A stretch of 64,000 bases of DNA from Paenibacillus elgii NBRC 100335. GTDB taxonomy: Bacteria; Bacillota; Bacilli; Paenibacillales; NBRC-103111. Position numbers and translations under genes: made by a program. Of the stretch, positions 16,401 to 23,383 are shown in pieces (position 1 is the stretch's first letter; every line of letters begins with the position of its first letter). The notes under the pieces were generated by a model. It was not told the origin of the DNA. It saw only the letters and a list, made by a program, of their open reading frames with translations, and did not search any database. Location: NCBI RefSeq assembly GCF_004000865.1, contig NZ_BIMB01000011.1, forward strand, positions 1 through 64,000. Reading direction: 5' to 3'.

Positions 16401-17175
16401 CGCCAATTGAAGCAGGCAGGCTCATTCCCTGCGGAAACGTGATTGTGATCCTGGCATTGTCCGCAGGATCGATCTTTTGCATAACGGTAAACTTAAAATG
16501 ATACCCCGTCGCGGTAGCGGTCGCATACGTATCGGCATCCGGGTAATAATTCGCAACGCTGCGCATGTAGATGCTGTGCTGTGCCGTCAGCGGAGCGGTG
16601 TTGGAGGATGCGGCGATAGCGAACTCCTCAAGTCCGGGAGAGCGGTGATGATAATCAGGCGTGATCAAGAAATTCGCCAAGCGAATGTCCACGCTCGCAC
16701 CGGCCGGTACATTTTTGGATAAGCGGAAAGCCAGCGCCGGATGCCAGTCCGGAGACAATTGCGTTGTCACGGCATCGAACAGGCTGTCCGGCGCTCCGCC
16801 TACGGTAGAATTCACACTAGCGCCGGGAACGGTAACATTGGGCGACCAGAAAAAGCCCGAATTGCCTAAGAAATTATATTGATAAGGCAGCTGCACTTGA
16901 ATTGTATCTCCGGCTTGCAGCTCTTCTGTCGGCGAAAATGCGAAGTGATAGACGGGGGTCTCCTTCGTATAATTTCCCGAACCGAGCCAGTAGCCGCTGT
17001 AATAAACCGTATCCTCGGCCGTAACCGAAAACGGATTGAACGAGCTGCCGCTTAAGCCGGAGCCGCTCGCTCTGGCGGGAGCGTCCCAGACCAAAGCAAG
17101 GAGCGCGGCAATAAGCGCATAAGTCATAACGATGCGCAGAGGCATAAGTTTTTTTTGTAACCAAGCTGAAACCAT
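13441..17175 (-). CDS. Large secreted S-layer-type protein with Big_2 repeats and SLH anchor
   Basis: A 1244-residue exported protein. AGGAG lies seven bases before the ATG at 17175; the ATG six bases further upstream sits too close to that site. A hydrophobic signal segment ends near ARASG (about residue 38). Residues 50-600 are beta-rich adhesion-like modules with YHFAFS/YHFKFT/YTFHFQT repeats. Three bacterial Ig-like (Big_2) repeats follow (about 605-870), each starting ISAAPK and containing SDGTAKDVTAA. Next are a Ser/Gly linker, a ZU5-like beta domain (about 905-1030), and three SLH motifs (about 1040-1240), the last with YPDGSFRSGN and RAEAAKMIY. SLH motifs bind pyruvylated cell-wall polymer, so the protein is displayed on the envelope. 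No enzymatic motif is seen. Confidence 0.88.
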   Translation of the reverse strand: MVSAWLQKKLMPLRIVMTYALIAALLALVWDAPARASGSGLSGSSFNPFSVTAEDTVYYSGYWLGSGNYTKETPVYHFAFSPTEELQAGDTIQVQLPYQYNFLGNSGFFWSPNVTVPGASVNSTVGGAPDSLFDAVTTQLSPDWHPALAFRLSKNVPAGASVDIRLANFLITPDYHHRSPGLEEFAIAASSNTAPLTAQHSIYMRSVANYYPDADTYATATATGYHFKFTVMQKIDPADNARITITFPQGMSLPASIGAPSIKINGMAVSSAVVNGNQLILQPSVALPSYSGAAIDIDASAQIKNPASPGYYDFGLSTSVDPLSATRRIGIISASGASLADNPLGDKGYVLIAQNGNLRFMFASPTILKAGDTVTVTSPPGTLLADPSVSPGDIRLDWPSEGVELDGTAASITRLADNQLQFVLPSNYYLDPDYHLVFELPNRFDQKYGTYDMQVTTSRTTKPATVQLLIAPPTAQNFTVAAGVKWAGASQVPYTFHFQTNVPLSANDGNTVTIVFPPQIAVPPGISPSFVTVNGLPAPSVSYSGFTHNLMVGIPKDIPLLGDVTVAISGNAGLTNPGPGTYSFSVFPNWDDYMKAQASIEYGTEPVVTSISAAPKEVRLKLGGTVVQQLQATARLSDGTAKDVTAAIYGTLYSSSDANVAVVTADGLVQAKREGQAIVTVTNGSYSYTVQVAVEKADVPPPIVKVTGISAAPKEVRLKLGGTIVQQLQATARLSDGTAKDVTAATYGTLYGSSDANVAIVTADGLVQVKREGQATVTVTNGSYSDTVQVAVEKADVPPPSVSVTDISAAPKAVELKLGGTVSRQLQVTARLSDGTAKDVTAATYGTSYASSNTTAVIVTADGLIQAKQEGQAIITVAYGGYTAAVNVTVRAADSNSESSGDTNYGSSGGGTGSAPAPSTGSTVSQKKQSVEREIMASRGGTVELNGVASVTIPAGALPKDGTVKVAVVQAGESPSTAGRESLGSIVEFASTTGQFVGQPLKFTLTYDASKAGAGSKPAVYYYNETLARWVYLGGSVTGNGQITAESKRFAKIAVFPTRLTSFSDMTGHWAAIYVDRLVGMGVIHGFEDSTFRPDQTVTRAQLVKMIADALALKASGTPTRFVDRDSMPDWAKDAIADAVQAGIIQGYEEKGASWFKPDQPFTRAELVVVLARILEQNSAGGTKEIAGFTDQTDIPDWAQQAVQATFAKKIISGYPDGSFRSGNHVTRAEAAKMIYMLLDSLSM

Positions 17176-17328
17176 CGGCATTCTCCTTTATGTGTTGGAT
17201 AAATCCATTTATCAATCTACCAGCCTTCATTTAAAACTGGTTAAAAAAACGTCTATGCGATAATATTTTTCGACAAGTGGTTAGGGGCGAGAGTGGAGCT
17301 TTGACAGAGGCTTCGTCCGGAAGGGAAT

Positions 17329-17361
17329 AAAAAAACGACCGCCCGGAACGGGACAGTCGTT
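17329..17361 (-). terminator. Terminator behind the MBL-fold gene
   Basis: AACGAC...GTCGTT with inner CCCG/CGGG on the minus strand is followed by T7. Confidence 0.85.
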
Positions 17362-17371
17362 GCATTGTGGC

Positions 17372-18007
17372 TTATAGATACGGATTGTGCTCGCGCTCGT
17401 AGCCGATCGTCGTCCGGCTTCCGTGCCCCGGGTAGACGATCGTCTCATCCGGCAGCTTGAGCAGCTTGTCATGAATCGAGTCCAGCAGATCCTGCTGATC
17501 GCCACCGGGCAGATCGGTGCGTCCGACCGACAGCCGGAACAGCACGTCGCCGCCGAACAGATGATTTCCGTAGAGCAAGCTGACGCTTCCGGGGGAATGG
17601 CCTGGCGTATGCAGTACTTGGAAGACGAGACCGAGCAGCTTAAGCTTCTGCCCGTCGTCCAGCGCATACTCCGCCGGGTCGGTCGTGATCGGCCCGCCCA
17701 GCTCCGGCCACATCACGGAGCCGTTGCGCTTCGGGTTCGTCAGCCAGTCCGCTTCCGCATCGTGCAAGTACACGGGGCAGCCCTTCAGACGCCGCACGGC
17801 GTCCACACCTCCGATATGATCGAAATGAGCGTGCGTCAGGACAATCGCTTCGATCTCCATGCCTTCGATCCGCTTGAGCAGCGGCTGCGGGTTCATCCCG
17901 GGATCGATGACGAAGCCGCGGTTCTCTTCGGGCAAGGAGACGAGATAAGCGTTTGTTTGCAGCGGCCCGAGCGGGAAGGTTTCGATTTTGATTTGCTTCG
18001 TTTCCAT
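17372..18007 (-). CDS. MBL-fold metallohydrolase (glyoxalase II-like, YqgX type)
   Basis: A 211-residue cytoplasmic hydrolase with the metal-binding motif THAHFDHIGG near residue 60. Further ligands are the HTPGHSPG and YPGHG His residues, with an Asp in FGGDVLF. Length and motif order match the YqgX/glyoxalase-II-like group, which hydrolyses thioesters such as S-lactoyl or bacillithiol adducts. The thioredoxin-like gene lies only 39 bases upstream on the same strand, which suggests a small thiol-redox operon. The substrate is not determined by sequence. Confidence 0.85.
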   Translation of the reverse strand: METKQIKIETFPLGPLQTNAYLVSLPEENRGFVIDPGMNPQPLLKRIEGMEIEAIVLTHAHFDHIGGVDAVRRLKGCPVYLHDAEADWLTNPKRNGSVMWPELGGPITTDPAEYALDDGQKLKLLGLVFQVLHTPGHSPGSVSLLYGNHLFGGDVLFRLSVGRTDLPGGDQQDLLDSIHDKLLKLPDETIVYPGHGSRTTIGYEREHNPYL

Positions 18008-18046
18008 AGGGTGACGAGCTCCTTTACATATACGTCGGATGACGGA

Positions 18047-18613
18047 CTAGAATGTGGACAGCAGCTCGCGCAGCTCTTTCACGATCACCGTCTGGTAGCC
18101 GGTTCCTTCGCCGTACTGCTTGACCATTTCCTGACGGGCGATCTGGATTTTATCGTTGTAATCCGGCGCTTCGCGGTCCGGGTTCTCCTGCTTGAACTTG
18201 TTCATGACCGCTTGCACGTTCGCCGGGCGCGGCCCCCAATGGCCGAGGACGAAACCGCTGAAATCGGTAAAAATGACGATCGGAATCGCTTCTCCGCCGC
18301 CGGTCAGGAACTGAGCCATCACGTCCGGATGCTCTTCCTTGATCAGCACCTCCGTCGGAATGCCGGAGATTTCGAGCGCGCGGAACACGGCAGGAACATT
18401 GCGCACCACGTCGCCGCACCAGTCCGCCGCAAGGATAAGGCAGCGGAGATCGTCGCGGTTATTGAGCGATTCGAAAAACTCCTTGTCCTCTTCGCTTTCC
18501 CATACGAACAGATCGTACCACTCTTTGAATTTCTCCTGATTTTTCGTCATGCCGTCCGTAAACTGCTGCGGGGACAAGCCTTGGCGCAGCTTGGCGCTCA
18601 AGTTTTTGCTCAT
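18047..18613 (-). CDS. Thioredoxin-family protein (Thioredoxin_9 type) lacking the resolving Cys
   Basis: A 188-residue cytoplasmic protein. The core around residues 55-75 reads LILAADWCGDVVRNVP, where a CxxC thioredoxin would have a second Cys; here the pair is Cys-Gly-Asp-Val. The cis-proline loop is AIPIVIF. A GGAGGAG site precedes the ATG. Members of this group are annotated as thioredoxin-like without assigned partners. A monothiol mechanism, or thiol transfer with bacillithiol, is possible. The partner MBL-fold hydrolase gene lies immediately downstream. Confidence 0.8.
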   Translation of the reverse strand: MSKNLSAKLRQGLSPQQFTDGMTKNQEKFKEWYDLFVWESEEDKEFFESLNNRDDLRCLILAADWCGDVVRNVPAVFRALEISGIPTEVLIKEEHPDVMAQFLTGGGEAIPIVIFTDFSGFVLGHWGPRPANVQAVMNKFKQENPDREAPDYNDKIQIARQEMVKQYGEGTGYQTVIVKELRELLSTF

Positions 18614-18658
18614 AACGTTTCTCCTCCTTCGGTATGTTCACACTATGGTTCATTGTAC

Positions 18659-18696
18659 CAAAAAAAAGAGTCCGCTCCAATCAAAAGGAGACGGAC
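18659..18696 (-). terminator. Terminator of the DedA-NERD gene
   Basis: GTCCG-CTCC/GGAG-CGGAC with one bulged T on the minus strand, followed by TCTTTTTTTT. Confidence 0.85.
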
Positions 18697-18704
18697 CGGG
18701 CTCG

Positions 18705-19844
18705 CTATTTGCTGTTTTCTTTGATCAGTTTTTCGATGGACGCTACCTCGGCGGCGCTTAACGTCCGCTTCGGTTTGTAGGTCTTGATGTGATGGACGAG
18801 GCGGTCCAGCTTGAGCGTCGCAAATGCCGGGCTCGTCCCGACAAGACGGCAGTTCGGGTGGGTGAAGCATACGATGCCGACCAAATCGGCCTGTATCCGG
18901 TGCTGCTTGAACAGCTCCTTCAGCACATACTCGTGGCGGTACAGCTGCGCCGTCGGATCTTGGCTGTGCGGCTCGTCCTGCTTTCCGCGGTCGGAATGCG
19001 GTTTGACGCGTTCGACTCCCTCGCCGGTAAAATGAATGTCCCCCGACCAATGCTTCGAGTCGATATGGAACACCCCGTTGGGCCCGACCACGATATGGTC
19101 GAATTCCTGCGTACCGCCGCCCGCATGAACGCGGCGTCCATGCAAAACGCGGTACTCTGCGCCGATATATTTGAGCTGGTGGGCTGTGCTTTTCTCGCCT
19201 TCCACACCGTAGCCGTTGTTCGTGTCGGCGCGGTGGCCCTTTTTGCCGCCGGACTTTTTGCGGGTCAGCACTTTCCACAGCACATACAGCACAGCAATGA
19301 CGGCAACGGCGATCAGAGCCGGTTTCGTGTAAGGTGCCGCCACTTCATCAATCTGCTCCCAGTTGTCTCCAAGGGCCCGTCCAAGGTAAACGAACAGAAT
19401 CGCCCAAGGAATCGTGCCGAGAAGCGTATAGAACAAAAACTTCCACATGGGCATCCGCGCCATGCCAGCCGGGATGGAAATCGCCTGCCGCAGCACGGGG
19501 ACGAACCGGGCCAGAAACACCATGCCGGGACCGTACTTGTTGAACCAGCCCTCCGCAATATCGAAATGCTTGCTCTTTATATGGAGAAGTTTGCCGAATT
19601 TGTTCAAGGCCGGTCGGCCGCCATATCGCCCGATCCAGTACAAGATCACTTGTTGAAACAAGCAGCCGATCGTGCCGAATACGATGGCGCCCACCAGGGA
19701 TACTTCCCCGCGGGAAACCAGGTACCCTCCGTAAGCGAGGACGATTTCGCTCGGAATCACTTCAAGCATCAAGCCCAGCAAAATTCCCCATACGCCCAGC
19801 CCTTCAATAAACAGAAGCGCCGATTGAATCAAGTCATGCAGCAT
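18705..19844 (-). CDS. DedA-family membrane protein fused to a NERD domain
   Basis: A 379-residue two-part protein. Residues 1-195 are a complete DedA/VTT protein, a family of polytopic phospholipid (undecaprenyl-phosphate or phosphatidylethanolamine) translocases. The region has the re-entrant GxxxE segment (LEVIPSEIVLAYGG) and the family motif FLARFVPVLRQAISIPAG. After a basic linker (RKKSGGKKGHR) a NERD domain runs from about residue 215 to 330: GEKSTAHQLKY, then EFDHIVVGPNGVFHIDSK. NERD domains are nuclease-related folds of unclear role; here the usual E-x-K is D-S-K. The reading frame is continuous and a single terminator follows, so this is a genuine fusion rather than two genes. Confidence 0.85.
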   Translation of the reverse strand: MLHDLIQSALLFIEGLGVWGILLGLMLEVIPSEIVLAYGGYLVSRGEVSLVGAIVFGTIGCLFQQVILYWIGRYGGRPALNKFGKLLHIKSKHFDIAEGWFNKYGPGMVFLARFVPVLRQAISIPAGMARMPMWKFLFYTLLGTIPWAILFVYLGRALGDNWEQIDEVAAPYTKPALIAVAVIAVLYVLWKVLTRKKSGGKKGHRADTNNGYGVEGEKSTAHQLKYIGAEYRVLHGRRVHAGGGTQEFDHIVVGPNGVFHIDSKHWSGDIHFTGEGVERVKPHSDRGKQDEPHSQDPTAQLYRHEYVLKELFKQHRIQADLVGIVCFTHPNCRLVGTSPAFATLKLDRLVHHIKTYKPKRTLSAAEVASIEKLIKENSK

Positions 19845-19901
19845 TGCTCAGCCCTCTTCCTCTCCGAATACGTATTGGTCCGTTCTCTCTCTCAACCTAT
19901 C

Positions 19902-20807
19902 TTATTCTATCATAACCTCTCTCATGCCGCATCCCAGCAAATATCGGTGCAGCAGCTGCGCCGCCCGGCTCGCTTCGCGCGGTTTATGGCGGATTAAGCC
20001 GTGGCAGATCGGCTGCCTGCCGAGCGGCGCGCACTCCGCCAGCACGCCGGCCGCCAGCTCCGCCGCGACGGCGGAACGCGGGACGAACGCAAGCGCCCAA
20101 CCGCTGCATACGGCGCGCTTGATCATGTCCATCGAGGCGAATTCCGCCCGCCCGGCCGGAGCCGTTCGCTGCACGGCAAGCTGAGCCTCGGCGGCCTGCG
20201 AGTACATGCATCGTTCGCCGAAGCCGGCGATGCGCATCCGGCGGATCGCGTTCCAGCCTTCGCGGCCGACAGTCTCTGCCTCGCGCGGCGCGGCGATCCA
20301 CAGCAGCTCGTCTTCGAGCAGCGGATCGAACGTGAGATCCGCTGCGCACGGGTCTGCGGGAACAAGCCCCATATCAGCCTGCCGCAACCGTACGGCTTCC
20401 AGCGTCTCCGCTTGAAAGCCGGCTTCGACCTGCACATCGATGTCCGGATAAGCGTCCATGAACGAGCGGAGCGGACCCCACAGCGCAGTCGCGGCGAACG
20501 ATTCGAGCACCCGCAGCCGCACGGTTCCCCGGGGAGCGCCTTCCTCGTTCATTTCTTCCTCCAGCTCGCGCCCGAGCTGCATAAACCGGCGTGCATAGAC
20601 CTCAAGCCTGCGGCCCGCTCCGGTAAGCTCCACGCCGCGGGGAAGCCGGTCGAACAGCTTTTGCCCGGCCGCTTCCTCCAGCTGACGCATTTGCGAGGTT
20701 ACCGTGGACTGCACATAACCGAGCCGCTCGGCGGCTTTACTGAAGCTTTTCTCTTCCAGCACGGCCAGAAACGTCACCAAAAAACGGCCTTCCAATTTTT
20801 CAATCAT
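19902..20807 (-). CDS. LysR-family transcriptional regulator
   Basis: A 301-residue regulator with the N-terminal winged helix (FLAVLEEKSFSKAAERLGY, then QSTVTSQMRQLEE) and a periplasmic-binding-like effector domain from about residue 90. GGAG lies 12 bases before the ATG. It is divergent from the HPP-family gene, the classical arrangement for a LysR activator and its target. A palindrome in the shared intergenic region is the likely binding site. The effector is unknown. Confidence 0.9.
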   Translation of the reverse strand: MIEKLEGRFLVTFLAVLEEKSFSKAAERLGYVQSTVTSQMRQLEEAAGQKLFDRLPRGVELTGAGRRLEVYARRFMQLGRELEEEMNEEGAPRGTVRLRVLESFAATALWGPLRSFMDAYPDIDVQVEAGFQAETLEAVRLRQADMGLVPADPCAADLTFDPLLEDELLWIAAPREAETVGREGWNAIRRMRIAGFGERCMYSQAAEAQLAVQRTAPAGRAEFASMDMIKRAVCSGWALAFVPRSAVAAELAAGVLAECAPLGRQPICHGLIRHKPREASRAAQLLHRYLLGCGMREVMIE

Positions 20808-20908
20808 ACCTTATACGAGCTCCTTCTCCACAGGTTTCGTAAACAGACGAAAAATTGCGGGAAACAAAAGCTTAGATATCGATAAATGAAATGAATAGCA
20901 TCGATAAC

Positions 20909-20927
20909 ATTCGTTTCACAAATGAAT
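20909..20927. promoter_or_regulatory. Candidate LysR-box between lysR and the HPP gene
   Basis: The 19-bp interrupted palindrome ATTCGTTTCACAAATGAAT has ATTC/GAAT arms and TTT/AAA inner arms. It contains a T-N11-A core and lies 65 bases before the HPP start codon. Confidence 0.5.
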
Positions 20928-20991
20928 TACTTTCATGCTAGCATAACGTTAATCATTTCGTCCAGAACAATTAGATAAAGGAGAATGCCCC

Positions 20992-21480
20992 ATGAATCCA
21001 TCCTCAACAACGCCGTCGGCGCTGCGCAAAGGAATCGCCTACGGGCTGCAGGGAGCCGGAGCGTTCCTGGCCGTGCTGGCCGCTCTGCTGCTCGGGCAGT
21101 GGAGCGAAGTCGCGCTCCTGATGGCTCCCTTCGGAGCCTCATGCGTGCTCGCTTTCGCCGTCCCCGACAGCCCGCTTGCCCAGCCTCGCAGCATCGTCGG
21201 CGGCCATCTGCTCAGCACCGCCATCGGGCTTGTGCTGCTGCACACGGCAGGCTTTCACGCCTGGTCCGCCGCGCTTGCCCTGGGGCTGGCCATTACGGCG
21301 ATGCAGTGGACGCGCACGCTGCATCCGCCGGCCGGCGCCGATCCGCTTCTCGTCATGATGGCCGGTTCCGCTTGGAGCTTCTTATGGAGCCCAGTGCTGC
21401 TCGGCTCTCTGCTGATCGTTGCCGTCGCTTGGGGCTACCACCGGGTATGCCGCCGCACTTATCCGCAGCGCTGGCTGTAA
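20992..21480 (+). CDS. HPP-family membrane protein
   Basis: A 162-residue integral membrane protein with four hydrophobic segments and the signature LHPPAGADPL (about residue 112) that names the family. HPP proteins are implicated in nitrite transport in cyanobacteria and plastids; whether that applies here is unknown. AAAGGAG is found eight bases before the ATG. It is controlled from the lysR-divergent region and ends at a long, strong terminator. Confidence 0.85.
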   Translation: MNPSSTTPSALRKGIAYGLQGAGAFLAVLAALLLGQWSEVALLMAPFGASCVLAFAVPDSPLAQPRSIVGGHLLSTAIGLVLLHTAGFHAWSAALALGLAITAMQWTRTLHPPAGADPLLVMMAGSAWSFLWSPVLLGSLLIVAVAWGYHRVCRRTYPQRWL

Positions 21481-21501
21481 ACCCGGCGCTGCGACAAACA
21501 A

Positions 21502-21556
21502 AAACAGGTTTCGACACAGACATTTGACCCGTTTGTCGAAACCTGTTTACTTTTTT
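21502..21556 (+). terminator. Terminator of the HPP gene
   Basis: A 15-bp perfect stem (AAACAGGTTTCGACA and its complement) is followed by a T6 run. Confidence 0.92.
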
Positions 21557-21588
21557 ACATGTCAGACTTATAATTGTTGTGACAATTA
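21546..21588 (+). promoter_or_regulatory. marR promoter with an 18-bp perfect operator palindrome
   Basis: TTTACT (21546) and TATAAT (21569) are 17 bp apart. TAATTGTTGTGACAATTA (21571-21588) is a perfect palindrome with 4-nt centre that overlaps the -10 box, a typical autoregulatory MarR site. The -35 lies in the end of the preceding terminator. Confidence 0.68.
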
Positions 21589-21613
21589 ATTCGGAATAAA
21601 GGGGGTGCTGCGA

Positions 21614-22057
21614 TTGAATTCTAACCCGCACGAATGGTCCATCGGCTTCATTATCGGCCAAACGTACCGGAAGATGCTGAACGTCTTGACCTCACGGCTG
21701 AAAGAGCACGACATGACGCCGGAGCAGTTTTCGGTGCTGTGCCGCCTGCACGAATCGGACGGCATCAGCCAGAAAGAAATCGCTGACCGTACGGTGAAAG
21801 ATCAGCCTACGACCGCGCGCATCTTGGACTGTCTGATCCGCAAAGAACTGGTGCGCAAGCAAACGAGCGCGACGGACCGGAGATCGTTTCTCGTCTATCT
21901 GACGGAGCACGGCCGGCATAAGCTCCAAGTGCTGATGCCAATCGAACGGCAAACGATCGAAGATATTTTCTCTTGGATGTCCGAATCGGAGCTCGAAGCC
22001 TTCAGACAGACTCATCTTCGGTTGATAACCCATCTGGATACTCTACTGAAACCTTAA
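21614..22057 (+). CDS. MarR-family transcriptional regulator
   Basis: A 147-residue winged-helix repressor (TPEQFSVLCRLHESDGISQK; DQPTTARILDCLIRK as recognition helix; the wing has TDRRSFLVYLTE). TTG at 21614 was chosen because AAAGGGGGTG ends six bases upstream; GTG at 21605 lies within that site. The MFS gene starts 18 bases behind its stop, so the two form an operon under the 18-bp palindrome. No redox Cys is seen near the N-terminus, so sensing is likely by small-molecule ligand. Confidence 0.88.
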   Translation: MNSNPHEWSIGFIIGQTYRKMLNVLTSRLKEHDMTPEQFSVLCRLHESDGISQKEIADRTVKDQPTTARILDCLIRKELVRKQTSATDRRSFLVYLTEHGRHKLQVLMPIERQTIEDIFSWMSESELEAFRQTHLRLITHLDTLLKP

Positions 22058-22075
22058 GACTAGGAGAACCGCTTC

Positions 22076-23284
22076 ATGAAGGAACAACACGACATACCCG
22101 CTTCAAAATTGTGGACCCGGGACTTCGTCCTGCTTACAGTCAGCAATTTATTTTTGTATTTGAATCTGCAAATGATCACACCGTCGCTGCCCGCCTATGT
22201 CACCGAACAGTTCGGAGCGGGCCAGTGGACCGTCAGTCTGGTCATCAGCTTGTTCGCTTTATCGGCCATCGTCACCCGCTTCTTCGCCGGCGCCTGGCTT
22301 AAACGCGGGCGAACCGCGCTTATTCTGCTGCTTGGCCTTACCGTCTATATGCTGGCAACGGCGAGCTATTACGCCGCCGGAACGTTGGCTTTATTTCTGC
22401 TCATCCGCATCTTGTACGGCATCGGCTTCGGCGTGTCCAGCACGGCGTTCGGCACGATGGTATCCGATATTATTCCGATCCGGCGGATGGGCGAAGGGAT
22501 GGGGTACTTCGGCCTGTCGACGAGCCTCTCGATGTCGGCTGCTCCGGTCATCGGGCTGTGGCTGCTCGGCAGCTACGGGTTCAGCACGCTGATTCTCGTC
22601 TCGACGCTGCTCGCGATCCTGATCATCCCGCTGTCGCTGCTGATCCGCAGCACCCCGTCCGCTTCGAAGCCGGCGACCGCCCCTTCACCGGCCGCTGCTC
22701 CGGATACGCGCGGAACGTACAGACGGGTCGCGCTGCCCTGTTTTCTGAACATGCTGCTTTCGATTACGTACGGGGGCTTGATCAGCTACCTCGCCTTGTT
22801 CGGCAAAGCGGTGCATATCGGGAACGTTGGCTGGTTCTTTCTATGCAATGCCGGAGCGGTGTTGCTCGTTCGCCCGGTCTCCGGCAAAATTTTCGATAAA
22901 AAAGGCCATTTCGCCGTCCTGCCTCCCGGCGCGCTCATGGTAGCCGTCGGACTCGTATTGCTATCGTATACATCCAGCATGACCGGACTTCTCGCCTCGG
23001 CGTTGTGCTACGGTATCGGCTACGGCATCTTGCAACCATCGCTGCAGGCTTGGACCGTGAAGCAGGTAAGCCCGGAAATGCGCGGTACGGCGAACGGAAC
23101 GTTCTACAACTCGATCGATCTCGGGATCGCGCTCGGCTCCCTGCTGCTGGGCGGCATCGCTTCGGGGACAAGCTATTCCACGATGTATCTGCTATCGGCG
23201 CTGGCGATGCTTCTATTTCTGGCCATCTACGTCTCGGGTACGCTGGTCAAAGGCAAGCCTCAAGCCTCCGCGCTGCGTAAATAA
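22076..23284 (+). CDS. MFS transporter (drug-efflux type)
   Basis: A 402-residue protein with 12 hydrophobic segments in two halves joined by a Pro/Ala-rich loop (about residues 195-220). Segment 1 reads FVLLTVSNLFLYLN. The motif-A-like loop follows segment 2 (FFAGAWLKRGRTALI), and a motif-C-like glycine-rich stretch is in segment 5. AGGAG precedes the ATG. Co-transcription with marR indicates inducible efflux. The substrate is unknown. Confidence 0.87.
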   Translation: MKEQHDIPASKLWTRDFVLLTVSNLFLYLNLQMITPSLPAYVTEQFGAGQWTVSLVISLFALSAIVTRFFAGAWLKRGRTALILLLGLTVYMLATASYYAAGTLALFLLIRILYGIGFGVSSTAFGTMVSDIIPIRRMGEGMGYFGLSTSLSMSAAPVIGLWLLGSYGFSTLILVSTLLAILIIPLSLLIRSTPSASKPATAPSPAAAPDTRGTYRRVALPCFLNMLLSITYGGLISYLALFGKAVHIGNVGWFFLCNAGAVLLVRPVSGKIFDKKGHFAVLPPGALMVAVGLVLLSYTSSMTGLLASALCYGIGYGILQPSLQAWTVKQVSPEMRGTANGTFYNSIDLGIALGSLLLGGIASGTSYSTMYLLSALAMLLFLAIYVSGTLVKGKPQASALRK

Positions 23285-23314
23285 CCGAATGCCGCATTGA
23301 GCTACCCGCACCAA

Positions 23315-23358
23315 AAGGATCGCCTTCGATTCGGCCAACAGCCGGGAGGGCGATCCTT
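23315..23358. terminator. Bidirectional terminator between convergent genes
   Basis: AAGGATCGCC pairs with GGCGATCCTT, with an inner GGC/GCC stem. T-rich sequence (TCCTTTT) follows on the plus strand and CTTTTGG on the minus strand. Confidence 0.75.
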
Positions 23359-23383
23359 CCTTTTATCCATGCTTGCCGGATGG

